Position numbers and translations under genes: made by a program. Below the pieces are notes generated by a model, which was not told the origin of the DNA, did no database searches, and worked only from the letters and a program-made list of their open reading frames with translations. Below are positions 42,978 to 52,625 of a DNA stretch of 64,000 nucleotides, in pieces. The number at the start of each line of letters is the position of its first letter. Position 1 is the first letter of the stretch. Source of the stretch: Pseudomonas sp. CFBP13508 (GTDB lineage Bacteria; Pseudomonadota; Gammaproteobacteria; Pseudomonadales; Pseudomonadaceae); NCBI RefSeq assembly GCF_005233515.1, contig NZ_QFZZ01000007.1:278247-342246 (forward strand), in the 5' to 3' direction.

Positions 42978-43871
42978 TCACACCATTTCTCGACGAATCC
43001 ATTCCACCACCGACGTACGCTTCGGCACCCAGCCCAGCAGTTCGCGGGCATGTTTGCCGCGTACCCGGCTGTTGGAGCCGAGGCCGTAGTTGGCCATTTC
43101 ATAGCCCCATTCGGCTTCGGCGTCTTGCAATGGCCAGTCTTGCGGTTTGCCCAGATTGAGGGCTTCGGCCATGGCGGTGGTCATGTCGATGAACGAGGCT
43201 TCACCGCTTTCAACAAAGTAGAACGTGCCCGGCACATTCCTGGTCAACGCCAGCAGATACAGGGCGACGACGTCTTCGATGTGCACGTTGGACCAGATGT
43301 TCTGGCCGCTGCCGACGTGACGCACCACGCCGCTTTTACGCGCCTGCTTGAGCAGTCGCGGCAGTTGCACGCTGTCGCGTTTCACTCCCAGGCTGTGGCC
43401 GTAGATCAGCGTGTTGCAGACCACCGCCGAGTTCACGCCATCCTGCGCCGCCGCGAGCACCAGATTGTCGATGGCAACGCGGTCGGCTTTATCGACGGTC
43501 GGTTCCGGCAGGTTGTCTTCGTAGTAAATGACGTCGCTGGATTTGCCGCCGGAAGCATCGCCGACAATGCTCGAACCGCTGGTGTGCAGAAAGACTTTGT
43601 TCGAGCCACGCAAAGCACCGAGCAACGCCTCCACTGCGCCGCGATGATCGCTGCTGGCAGCGTTGATGACGGCATCGGCAGCACGGGCCTGTTGCGCCAG
43701 CAACTGGCTGTCATCAAGGGTGCCGATTACCGCATGCATGCCCAACGCTTTGATTTCGTCAGCCTGCTCGGCGCTGCGCACCAGACCAGTAACCTTGTGC
43801 CCGGCCTGCACCAGACCGGTGGCAATGGAACCGCCGATAAAACCGGCAGCGCCGGTAACGAATACGTTCAT
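42978..43871 (-). CDS. NAD-dependent epimerase/dehydratase family protein (extended SDR)
   Basis: A 297-residue Rossmann-fold oxidoreductase. It has MNVFVTGAAGFIGGSIATGL (NAD(P)-binding GxxGxxG), the central LHTSGSSIVGD and the IYGHSLG segment that stands for the YxxxK region. The active-site Tyr is not obvious in the usual place, so catalysis may be atypical. It resembles the NmrA/epimerase-type proteins often found beside LysR genes. The start at 43871 follows GGGAG. The divergence of this gene and the LysR gene is absent (both on the minus strand), with about 100 bases between them. Function unassigned. Confidence 0.8.
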   Translation of the reverse strand: MNVFVTGAAGFIGGSIATGLVQAGHKVTGLVRSAEQADEIKALGMHAVIGTLDDSQLLAQQARAADAVINAASSDHRGAVEALLGALRGSNKVFLHTSGSSIVGDASGGKSSDVIYYEDNLPEPTVDKADRVAIDNLVLAAAQDGVNSAVVCNTLIYGHSLGVKRDSVQLPRLLKQARKSGVVRHVGSGQNIWSNVHIEDVVALYLLALTRNVPGTFYFVESGEASFIDMTTAMAEALNLGKPQDWPLQDAEAEWGYEMANYGLGSNSRVRGKHARELLGWVPKRTSVVEWIRREMV

Positions 43872-43974
43872 GGAGAAACTCCCTGCGTGAATAAGTGATG
43901 CAGCGAGTATCGACCGATGAACCCCGGCGAAAAACCCGCCACAGGCCAATTCACTCTTGCGCAGGGATCACGAA

Positions 43975-44886
43975 TCAGCCCTTGAATTCGGCGCTGGCGT
44001 AGGCGGCGAGTTTGCTCTGGATAAAGTCGAGGAAGCACTGGATGCGCAACGCCAGTTGCGAGTTGCGGTAGTACACGGCGTTGATCGGCTGACGGTAGCC
44101 GCTGTTGAATTCACCAAGCAGGACTTTCAGGCGCCCGGCACGGATGTCGTCGATGGTCATGAAGTGCGACAGACAGGCAATGCCCTGCCCTTCCAGCGCC
44201 AGATGGCGAACGGTCTCACCACTGGAAGCGCTGATTGCCGGGCTGATCGGCCAGCGGTCGCCATGCACATAGCGCAGCGGCCACTGGTTGAGGCCTTCGT
44301 TGTGGGTGAAGCCGAGCAGCGTGTGTTCGCTCAGGTCTGCTACCTGCCGGGGCGCGCCGTGTTTTTTCAGGTAAGCAGGGCTAGCGACGATCATCAACGG
44401 ACTGCAACCGAGCGAACGCGCATGCAGCGTCGAATCGGCGAGGGTGCCGATGCGGATGGCGACGTCGGTGCTTTGTTCCAGCAGGTCAATGATCAGGTCA
44501 TTGCTGTTGAGTTCGAGTTGGATGTCCGGGTAGAGCTGCCGGAATTCGTCGATGTAGGGAACGATGGCGTGGAGCATGAACGGCGAGGCGGCGTTGATGC
44601 GCAGGCGCCCGGAGGGAGTTTGCTGGCGCGAAGACAGACGCTCTTCGAGTTGATCCATCTGATCGAGAATCAGCTTGGCCTGTTCGAAGAAATACTTGCC
44701 CTCCTCGGTCAGGTCCATGCGCCGCGTGGTGCGGTTGATCAGCGTGGTGTCGAGCTTGGCTTCGAGCTTCGACAGCGTGCGACTGACGGCCGACGGCGTC
44801 TGGCCGACCTGCTCGGCGGCGGCGGAAATCGAACCGCATTCGATCACGCAGACGAAAATCTGCAACTCATCGGATCTGGCTTTCAC
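43975..44886 (-). CDS. LysR-family transcriptional regulator
   Basis: A 303-residue LysR regulator. The N-terminal winged helix-turn-helix is clear (ELQIFVCVIECGSISAAAEQ, then TPSAVSRTLSKLEAKLDTTL, residues about 7-46), followed by RTTRRMDLTEEGKYFFEQA and a substrate-binding domain (SGRLRINAASPFMLHAIVPY onwards). It belongs to the group often linked to quinone or redox enzymes. It lies upstream of the SDR gene on the same strand and downstream of mdaB, so either could be its target. Confidence 0.9.
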   Translation of the reverse strand: MKARSDELQIFVCVIECGSISAAAEQVGQTPSAVSRTLSKLEAKLDTTLINRTTRRMDLTEEGKYFFEQAKLILDQMDQLEERLSSRQQTPSGRLRINAASPFMLHAIVPYIDEFRQLYPDIQLELNSNDLIIDLLEQSTDVAIRIGTLADSTLHARSLGCSPLMIVASPAYLKKHGAPRQVADLSEHTLLGFTHNEGLNQWPLRYVHGDRWPISPAISASSGETVRHLALEGQGIACLSHFMTIDDIRAGRLKVLLGEFNSGYRQPINAVYYRNSQLALRIQCFLDFIQSKLAAYASAEFKG

Positions 44887-44909
44887 GGGTTCCCTCTTTC
44901 AAATCGCCA

Positions 44910-44966
44910 AGATCGCAGCCAGTCGCCATGCCCACTGTAGGAGCTGCCGCAGGCTGCGATCTTTTG
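44910..44966. repeat. inverted pair of TGTAGGAGCTGC-type repeats
   Basis: TGTAGGAGCTGCCGCAGGCTGCGATCTTTTG at 44937-44966, with the short inverted arm AGATCGCAGCC at 44910-44920. Same family as 25450-25509. It lies between the LysR gene and mdaB. Confidence 0.75.
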
Positions 44967-44994
44967 CTATGACCCCGATATTAGCCTGAAAGCC

Positions 44995-45585
44995 TCAAGC
45001 CTTGAGGCCAAACACCTCAGTCAGATGCTGCTCATAGCGCACCACATCATTCTCGATATTCGGACGCTTCATCACGTCAACGCAGAGGAAGGTCGGCAGC
45101 GCGGTCATGCCGAGAAATTCGTTGGCCTTGTGGAACGGGAAGTACACCGCGTCCACGCCTTTGGCTTCGAAGAAATCCGTCGGATCATCGAAGGCTTGCT
45201 GCGGCGCGTTCCAGGTCAGCGACAGCATGTATTGCTTGCCCTGAATCAGACCGCCACTGCCGTACTTCTGCGAAGCATCGGAACGGGTGCGACCGTCGCT
45301 GGCGTAGAGGCTGCCGTGGCCTTCGGTGAAGACTTCGTCGATGTACTTTTTCACCGTCCACGGCGCGCCCATCCACCAGCCCGGCATCTGATAAATAATC
45401 ACGTCGGCCCAGAGGAACTTGGCCACTTCTTCGGCAACGTCATAGCCCTCGTCGATAAACGTGGTCTTGACGTCGACACCGCCGCGATCGAGCACGCTCA
45501 GCGCGGTTTCGTGCAGGGTAGTGTTATAGCGGCCATCGGAGTGGGCGAATTTTTTACCGCCATTGAGCAACAGCACTTTCTTCAT
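44995..45585 (-). CDS. mdaB: NADPH quinone reductase MdaB
   Basis: A 196-residue flavodoxin-fold quinone reductase. It matches MdaB (modulator of drug activity B) along its length: VLLLNGGKKFAHSDGRYN, WADVIIYQMPGWWMGAPWTVKKYIDEVF, SDASQKYGSGGLIQGKQYMLSLTWNAP and PTDFFEAKGVDAVYFPFHKANEF. The enzyme reduces quinones by two electrons with NADPH and FAD, protecting the membrane from redox cycling. It is divergently placed to a small monooxygenase-like gene across 181 bases. The nearby LysR gene may control it. Confidence 0.93.
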   Translation of the reverse strand: MKKVLLLNGGKKFAHSDGRYNTTLHETALSVLDRGGVDVKTTFIDEGYDVAEEVAKFLWADVIIYQMPGWWMGAPWTVKKYIDEVFTEGHGSLYASDGRTRSDASQKYGSGGLIQGKQYMLSLTWNAPQQAFDDPTDFFEAKGVDAVYFPFHKANEFLGMTALPTFLCVDVMKRPNIENDVVRYEQHLTEVFGLKA

Positions 45586-45766
45586 CGGAAAACCTCGGCG
45601 CAGCCTTCAAGGCTGGATTGAAACAGGAATTGGAATGGCCGCAGATTAACCATCGATCTCGCGCGGAAACAGCCACGTCGACGCAAAATACATTTGATCA
45701 AAACGCACGAATCGATCGCCAATTGTTGCCGTAGCATCGCCGCTTTCTGCTTTTGAGGAAGTTGTG

Positions 45767-46081
45767 ATGAATGAACGCCAGGGTTTCATCCTGCACGCCA
45801 AGACCCGCCCGGAAAAATCCGCCGAATTCGAAGCGCTGTTCCGTGCTTACGTGGAGCCGAGCCGCGCCGAACCGGGCTGCATCGAGTACCACATGCTGCG
45901 CGACCAGCAGGATCCGACGCTGTTTATCTTCTACGAAATCTGGGCCAGCCAGGCGCATCTGGATGAGCACTCGGCATTGCCGCACATGAAAGCGTTTTTC
46001 GCCAGGCGCATGGACTATCTGGAGCGCGATTTCGATATCCGCGCGATCGACATGCTCAGCGAATCGTCGGCTAGCCGCTGA
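45767..46081 (+). CDS. antibiotic biosynthesis monooxygenase (ABM) domain protein
   Basis: A 104-residue ferredoxin-like-fold protein of the ABM/YgiN type. It shows FILHAKTRPEKSAEFEALFRAYV, EPGCIEYHMLRDQQDPTLFIFYEIW and LDEHSALPHMKAFFARR, the standard pattern of the fold. YgiN in E. coli acts with MdaB in quinol/quinone cycling. Here the gene lies divergent to mdaB, so a similar partnership is plausible. The start at 45767 follows GAGG; the GTG just before is also possible. It overlaps the convergent permease gene by 11 bases. Confidence 0.88.
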   Translation: MNERQGFILHAKTRPEKSAEFEALFRAYVEPSRAEPGCIEYHMLRDQQDPTLFIFYEIWASQAHLDEHSALPHMKAFFARRMDYLERDFDIRAIDMLSESSASR

Positions 46082-46832
46082 TCAGCAAATGGGCGCCGAG
46101 CGCGCCCAGTCCGATAAAGAACACGCGCTTGAACAGCACCGCACTGATGCGCTGACGCAACCATTGGCCAAGCCACATGCCGAGCATGGCCGGGATCAGC
46201 GCCAGCAGCGAGGCACTCAATTCGCCAGCGCCGAGTGCGCCGTGCCAGAGCAGCCCAGCGGCCAGCGCCAGGGTCGAGACGGTGAAGGACAGACCGAGCG
46301 CCTGCACCAGTTCATCGCGGTTCAGCCCCAGTGCTTGCAGGTACGGCACCGCTGGAATCACGAAGACGCCGGTGGCTGAGGTGATGACGCCGGTGATCAG
46401 GCCACACAGCGGGCCGAGCCAGCGCTCATGACGCAGGTTGACGTGCAAAGTCGACAGAAACAGTCCGCTCAATGCATACAGCAACAGCGCCGCACCAAGT
46501 CCGCGCACCACCCAATGGCCGCCGGACATGCCGAGCCAGAGGGTGCCGATGCCGGTACCGAGGAAGATCAGCAGCAGCATCGGCCAGAGACGTTTGATCA
46601 ACCCGTGCAGATGCCCGCCGAAGGCCAGTTGCCAGAGGTTGGTGAGGGTCGCGGGAATGATCAACAGCGCGGCTGCCTGCGCCGGCGCCATAGCCAGACC
46701 GAGCAGGCCCATGGCGACAGTGGGCAGGCCGAGGCCGATCACGCCTTTGACCGTGCCGGCGAGCAAGAAGGTGGCGATGACCAGCAGGGACAGGGTCAGG
46801 CCGAGGGATTGGAAGTAGGTTAGTGTGTGCAT
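46071..46832 (-). CDS. TSUP-family (TauE/SafE) permease
   Basis: A 253-residue membrane protein with about eight segments, of the sulfite-exporter TauE/SafE family. It has the two internal repeats of that family: GTVKGVIGLGLPTVAMGLLG near the start and LCGLITGVITSATGVFVIPAVPYLQALGL in the middle. Family members export organosulfonates, sulfite or related anions. The start at 46832 gives the MHTLTYFQSLG N-terminus; a longer frame would translate a REP element. Its promoter region is shared with the LysR gene at 47048. Confidence 0.88.
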   Translation of the reverse strand: MHTLTYFQSLGLTLSLLVIATFLLAGTVKGVIGLGLPTVAMGLLGLAMAPAQAAALLIIPATLTNLWQLAFGGHLHGLIKRLWPMLLLIFLGTGIGTLWLGMSGGHWVVRGLGAALLLYALSGLFLSTLHVNLRHERWLGPLCGLITGVITSATGVFVIPAVPYLQALGLNRDELVQALGLSFTVSTLALAAGLLWHGALGAGELSASLLALIPAMLGMWLGQWLRQRISAVLFKRVFFIGLGALGAHLLISG

Positions 46833-46935
46833 TGGGGTAATGTGCACTGATCCGGGCTGGGGGAAAATCTGCCATATACTGAGGCAGCCTCTTCCTTTGC
46901 AAGAGGCTGACATCGGCGTTGAGGCATCTGGCCTC

Positions 46936-47009
46936 TTCGCGAGCAGGCTCGCTCCCACACGGGATCTGCGCTGTACATGAGTCCTGTGGAAGCGAGCCTG
47001 CTCGCGAAA
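46936..47009. repeat. pair of inverted REP elements
   Basis: TTCGCGAGCAGGCTCGCTCCCAC (46936-46958) faces CTGTGGAAGCGAGCCTGCTCGCGAAA (46984-47009). They lie between the divergent permease and LysR genes, an unusual position because REPs normally sit after genes; here they must lie in or near a promoter region. Confidence 0.85.
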
Positions 47010-47047
47010 GGGCCAGCCCAGCCACCGCAAAACCAGAGGCAAACCCC

Positions 47048-47986
47048 ATGCACTTCGACCTCACCGACCTGCGCCTCTACCTGCACATCCTCGACACCGG
47101 CAACATCACCGCCGGCGCCGCGCGCAGCCACTTGTCCCTCGCCGCCGCCAGCGCTCGAATCCGCGCGATGGAAGCCTCGCTGGGCGCCGAACTTCTCGAG
47201 CGCGGCCGCCGTGGCGTCACCCCGACGCCTGCCGGCAAGGCCCTCGCCCGGCATGCGCGCATCCTTCTGCAACAGGCCGAACGCATGCAGCAGGAGCTTG
47301 CCGATTACGCGCAAGGCGTGAAAGGCCAGGTGCGGCTGTTGTGCAACACCACGGCGATCACCGAGTACCTCCCAGAAGTGCTCGCCGATTTCCTGCGCAG
47401 CCATCCCAACCTCGATATCGATCTAACGGAGCTGCCCAGCGCGCGGATCACCCATGCCTTGCGTGAAGGCGCAGCGGATCTGGGCATCGTTTCCGACGCG
47501 GTCGACACCAACGGCCTACAGACTCAGGCTTTTCGCGACGATCCCCTGGTGCTGATTCTGCCGCTCGATCATCCGTTGTCTGACGCCGCCGAGGTCAGTT
47601 TCAGCGACGCGTTGCAGCACGACTTTGTCGGACTCAGCGCCGACAGCGCATTGGCGATCTATCTGGAAGAACAGGCGCTGCACAGCGGCGCGCGGATGCA
47701 GGTGCGCATTCGCGCCGATGGCTTTGATGGCGCAATGCGCATGGTCGCCCGTGGTGCCGGCCTGGCCATCGTGCCGTTGGCCGCGGTCGAACGCGCGAAG
47801 GCCGAACACTTCAAATGTGTGGCGCTCAATGAACCGTGGGCGCGCCGCAGGTTATTGCTCTGCGCGAGAGGCTTCGCCGCGCTGCCGGGTTACGCCCAAG
47901 CGCTGTTACAAGCACTTACCGCTGCGCGCGTTTCTGAGCACTCCGATGTCGACCCCAGACAACTGAGCGACAACCGGGCGCTATAG
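47048..47986 (+). CDS. LysR-family transcriptional regulator
   Basis: A 312-residue LysR regulator with winged helix-turn-helix (LRLYLHILDTGNITAGAARS, HLSLAAASARIRAMEASLGAELL), ERGRRGVTPTPAGKALARHARIL, and a substrate-binding domain. The start at 47048 gives MHFDLTDLRLYL, normal for the family. It is divergent from the TSUP permease and lies 42 bases before a cupin gene on the same strand. It most likely controls the permease. Confidence 0.9.
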   Translation: MHFDLTDLRLYLHILDTGNITAGAARSHLSLAAASARIRAMEASLGAELLERGRRGVTPTPAGKALARHARILLQQAERMQQELADYAQGVKGQVRLLCNTTAITEYLPEVLADFLRSHPNLDIDLTELPSARITHALREGAADLGIVSDAVDTNGLQTQAFRDDPLVLILPLDHPLSDAAEVSFSDALQHDFVGLSADSALAIYLEEQALHSGARMQVRIRADGFDGAMRMVARGAGLAIVPLAAVERAKAEHFKCVALNEPWARRRLLLCARGFAALPGYAQALLQALTAARVSEHSDVDPRQLSDNRAL

Positions 47987-48028
47987 GGTGCGACTTCAAT
48001 TCTCAAGTCCACTTGCCCGGAGTCCCTA

Positions 48029-48379
48029 ATGACCGCGACCGCCCCTATCACCGTTCTGCGCGACACCCACCCGCTGCCGGTACTCGACGCCTGCAAGTGG
48101 GAAAAACTCGAAGGCGACCCGCACACCGTCAACCTCAACGCGTATACCAGCGAAGACGGCAGCAAGATCATGGGCACCTGGATCTGCACACCGGGCAAGT
48201 GGCGCGTCGATTATGTGAAGTGGGAGTACTGCCATTTCCAGGAAGGCTACTGCGTGATCACCCCGGACGGCATGGCGCCGATCCACCTGCGCGCCGGCGA
48301 TATCTTCGTCGTTGAGCCGGGCATGAAGGGCACGTGGGAAGTGGTCGAGACCGTGCGCAAATACTTCGTCTTCGCCTGA
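48029..48379 (+). CDS. cupin-domain protein
   Basis: A 116-residue single cupin of the EutQ-like (cupin_3) kind. It has NAYTSEDGSKIMGTWICTPGKWRVDY, EYCHFQEGYCVITPDG and HLRAGDIFVVEPGMKGTWEVVETVRKYFV, a common pattern in pseudomonads. It starts after a GGAG-like site (CCCGGAGTCCCTA). The cupin metal-ligand His residues are partly replaced, so it may lack metal. Function is unknown. It follows a LysR gene at 42 bases and is closed by a hairpin at 48415. Confidence 0.88.
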   Translation: MTATAPITVLRDTHPLPVLDACKWEKLEGDPHTVNLNAYTSEDGSKIMGTWICTPGKWRVDYVKWEYCHFQEGYCVITPDGMAPIHLRAGDIFVVEPGMKGTWEVVETVRKYFVFA

Positions 48380-48414
48380 TAAAGGCTGCGATGTTTTTCT
48401 TCCTGCACAAAAAA

Positions 48415-48445
48415 GCCGGGAAATCACCCGACGTGATTTCCCGGC
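48415..48445. terminator. strong hairpin between cupin gene and mmsB, probable bidirectional terminator
   Basis: GCCGGGAAATCAC pairs with GTGATTTCCCGGC over 13 bases. The minus-strand version is followed by six T residues, so it suits termination of the mmsAB transcript. Confidence 0.75.
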
Positions 48446-48469
48446 AAATGTCCCGGCGTTGCTAAAACC

Positions 48470-48591
48470 TGTGGCGAGGGGATTTATCCCCGCTCGACTG
48501 CGCAGCAGTCGCAAACCCTGAGCACTCGGTTTACCTGACACAATCCAGGGGGCTGCTGCGCAACCCAGCGGGGATAAATCCCCTCACCACA
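48470..48591. repeat. 122-bp inverted-repeat element
   Basis: TGTGGCGAGGGGATTTATCCCCGCT at the left pairs with AGCGGGGATAAATCCCCTCACCACA at the right (25 bases, about one mismatch). Inside, CGCAGCAG and CTGCTGCG form a second pair. It is another repeat family of fluorescent pseudomonads. Confidence 0.82.
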
Positions 48592-48606
48592 AAGGTTTGA
48601 TCGCGA

Positions 48607-49494
48607 TTACTGCGGCTTGCGATAACTATTGATGATCGCCGAGAAATCCTTCCCGCCGTCACCGCGCTGGCTCATCGCCTGATACAACTGCTGCGCCACC
48701 GCGCCGAGCACCACCGGCTGGTGCGCCTGCCGCGCCGCTTCCGTCGCCAGGCCGAGATCCTTGAGCATCAGCTCCGCACCGAACCCGCCGGTATAACCGC
48801 GCGACGCGGGCGCCGTTTCGACGATACCCGGCCACGGGTTGTACATCTCCGAACTCCAGCAGCGGCCGGTCGAGCTGTTGATGATTCCGGCCAGCACGCC
48901 GGTGTCGATCCCCAGCGCATCGCCCAACGCCATCGCCTCACTAACGCCGACCATCGAAATCGCCAGCAGCAGGTTGTTGCAGATCTTGGCGATCTGGCCG
49001 GTACCGACTTCACCACAATGCACGATGTTGCGGCCCATCTGCGCCAGCACCGGTTGCAGAGTGGCGAACAGTTCCGGGGTAGCGCCGACCATGAAGGTCA
49101 GCGTTCCGGCCGTCGCGCCGCCAGTGCCGCCGGAGACCGGCGCATCGGCCATGGCCACGCCTTGTTTGGCGGCGGCCGCTGCGACGTCGCGGGCGGTCTG
49201 CGGATCGATAGTGCTGCAATCCACCGCCGGCACTCCTTGGCGAATGCCGGCAAGCACGCCCTCTTCACCCAGCCAGACACTGCGCACGTGCACAGCCGCC
49301 GGGAGCATGGTGATCACCAGTTCGGCATCTTCCGCCGCCTCGCGGGCTGAAGCGCGGATGGTGCCGCCCAGTTGCTCGAGTTCCGCCAGCACGGTTTTGT
49401 TCAGGTCGACCAGGTTCAACGAGTGGCCGGCCTTGATCAGGTTGCGCGCCATCGGCGCGCCCATATTGCCCAGCCCGATAAATGCGATTTTCAT
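48607..49494 (-). CDS. mmsB: 3-hydroxyisobutyrate dehydrogenase
   Basis: A 295-residue NAD-dependent dehydrogenase of valine catabolism, oxidising 3-hydroxyisobutyrate to methylmalonate semialdehyde. It shows IAFIGLGNMGAPMARNLI (NAD-binding), DAPVSGGTGGATAGTL (substrate loop), GTGQIAKICNN with the catalytic Lys, and GFGAELMLKDLGLA. It lies 10 bases downstream of mmsA, the next enzyme of the pathway, so the two form the usual mmsAB operon. Confidence 0.95.
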   Translation of the reverse strand: MKIAFIGLGNMGAPMARNLIKAGHSLNLVDLNKTVLAELEQLGGTIRASAREAAEDAELVITMLPAAVHVRSVWLGEEGVLAGIRQGVPAVDCSTIDPQTARDVAAAAAKQGVAMADAPVSGGTGGATAGTLTFMVGATPELFATLQPVLAQMGRNIVHCGEVGTGQIAKICNNLLLAISMVGVSEAMALGDALGIDTGVLAGIINSSTGRCWSSEMYNPWPGIVETAPASRGYTGGFGAELMLKDLGLATEAARQAHQPVVLGAVAQQLYQAMSQRGDGGKDFSAIINSYRKPQ

Positions 49495-49504
49495 GATCGA
49501 ATCC

Positions 49505-51031
<1,527 letters not shown>

Positions 51032-51137
51032 GCTGGTCTCCAGAACTTGTTTTTATCGTAGGAGCCAAGGCGAAAGGTTCGCCTTGAGATGAGGCGTGTG
51101 TCACGAATTGGTTGTCGGACTGTTTTTGGAGTATAGA

Positions 51138-51164
51138 TGTGCAAACTTCTAATAAGAACGCACA
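51138..51164. promoter_or_regulatory. inverted repeat in the mmsA/LysR divergent promoter region
   Basis: TGTGC-N17-GCACA lies in the 149 bases between mmsA and the divergent LysR gene, with TTCT and AGAA arms inside. LysR proteins bind interrupted palindromes in such regions; binding here is inference. Confidence 0.4.
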
Positions 51165-51180
51165 TATAAGCCCGACCATC

Positions 51181-52128
51181 ATGCAAAAAAACATCACCTC
51201 GCTAGGCTCGCTGAACTGGGATGACCTGAAGTTTTTCCTTGAAGTCGCCCGCACCCGCAAGGCCAGCACCGCCGCCAAACGCCTGGCCGTCGACTACACC
51301 ACGGTGTCGCGACGGATCAGTTCGCTGGAAGCGGCGCTCGGCACATTACTGTTCGAAAAATCCCGTACCAGCGGTTTCGTCCTTACCACCGAAGGCCAGC
51401 GCTTGCTCGGCTATGCGGAGTCGATCGAAAGCACGTTGCACATGGCCTGCGAGCAGGTTTCCGGCTCGGGCGTGGCCCTCTCCGGGCACGTGCGCATGGG
51501 CTGCACCGAAGGCTTCGGCAGTTTTTTCATCACTCCGCAGTTGAGCCATTTTGTCGACGCCTACCCGGCAATCTCCGTGGACATCCTGCCGCTGCCGCAC
51601 TTCATCAGCCTGTCCAAGCGCGAGGCCGACATCGTCATCGCCCTCGAGCGGCCGGAGCACGGGCCGTACGTCTGCTGCAAACTCTGCGACTACCGCTTGC
51701 AGCTGTACGCAACCCAGGACTATCTGGACAAACACCCACCCATCCGCCACCCGGCCGACTTGAGCAAGCATCAATTCATCAGTTATGTGGATGATCTGGC
51801 GTTCAGCTCAGAGCTGCTTTACCTGGCCAATGTGCTGCCCGGCGCCAGCGCAAACTTGCGCAGCACCAGCGTGATCGCGCAATACGTTGCCGCGCAGCAG
51901 GGCCGCTCGCTGGCGATCCTGCCGTGCTTCCTCGCCGCACAGGACCCGCGATTGCTGCCGGTGTTGCCGGAGGAAATCGACATCACCCGGCAGTTCTGGA
52001 TGTACTGCCGGGAGGATTTGCGCAAGTTGAAGCGGATTACCTTGTTGTGGGATTACATTCGCGAGGTGACTGAGCGTAATCAGGCGTTGTTGATGGGGGA
52101 AACGCGGGAGATGCGCTTTGCCGATTAA
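51181..52128 (+). CDS. LysR-family regulator divergent to mmsAB
   Basis: A 315-residue LysR regulator. It has WDDLKFFLEVARTRKASTAAKRLAVDYTTVSRRISSLEAALGTLLF as helix-turn-helix region, followed by TTEGQRLLGYAE and a substrate-binding domain. It is placed divergently to mmsA, so it is the probable regulator of valine catabolism here. In P. aeruginosa the mms operon is controlled by MmsR, an AraC-type protein, so the regulator type differs. The start at 51181 lacks a strong ribosome site; the frame stays open upstream to 51112. Confidence 0.9.
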   Translation: MQKNITSLGSLNWDDLKFFLEVARTRKASTAAKRLAVDYTTVSRRISSLEAALGTLLFEKSRTSGFVLTTEGQRLLGYAESIESTLHMACEQVSGSGVALSGHVRMGCTEGFGSFFITPQLSHFVDAYPAISVDILPLPHFISLSKREADIVIALERPEHGPYVCCKLCDYRLQLYATQDYLDKHPPIRHPADLSKHQFISYVDDLAFSSELLYLANVLPGASANLRSTSVIAQYVAAQQGRSLAILPCFLAAQDPRLLPVLPEEIDITRQFWMYCREDLRKLKRITLLWDYIREVTERNQALLMGETREMRFAD

Positions 52129-52625
52129 TCGGCGCTGACCACAATCGACACCCGGCGATTTTCCGTGCGCCCCGCTGCGGTGTCGTTGGAAGCCACCGGT
52201 TCGCTGCTGCCCAGGCCTTGCAGCTGGATGTTTTCCGGCTTCATACCGACCGTGCCGAGGACGTTGGCGACGCTCTTGGCCCGGCGCAGCGACAGTTGCT
52301 GATTGTAGGTTTCCTTGCCCGATGCATCGGTGTGGCCATCGATCCGCACCCGCTCGATGCCCACGCCGAGCAGCGCCTTGCCGATGCGTTCGACGATTTC
52401 CGTGCTGGCTGCGTTCAGGCTTTCAACATCGCTGCCAAACAACACTTTGCCCGACAGGCCGAATTCCCAACCGTCGTCGGTCAATTCGAAACCCTGCTGT
52501 TTGAGCACGGCGACCTGCGCCGGTGTGAGGCCCTTTTGTGGGGCGGTCTGGCAACCGCTCAGGGTCAGCGCGGCCATCAGCAGCAATGCGGAAAACAGTC
52601 GAACGGCAAGTGTGAACACGGGCAT
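52125..52625 (-). CDS. yfiB: OmpA-family lipoprotein YfiB
   Basis: A 166-residue outer-membrane lipoprotein. The signal ends in the lipobox LSGC with the lipidated Cys25. The C-terminal half is an OmpA-like peptidoglycan-binding domain (RVRIDGHTDASGKETYNQQLSLRRAKSVANVLG, then NRRVSIVV). In the YfiBNR system YfiB senses envelope stress and captures YfiR, releasing YfiN. It is the last gene of the operon and its start codon overlaps the yfiN stop. Its own end overlaps the convergent LysR gene by 4 bases. Confidence 0.93.
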   Translation of the reverse strand: MPVFTLAVRLFSALLLMAALTLSGCQTAPQKGLTPAQVAVLKQQGFELTDDGWEFGLSGKVLFGSDVESLNAASTEIVERIGKALLGVGIERVRIDGHTDASGKETYNQQLSLRRAKSVANVLGTVGMKPENIQLQGLGSSEPVASNDTAAGRTENRRVSIVVSAD

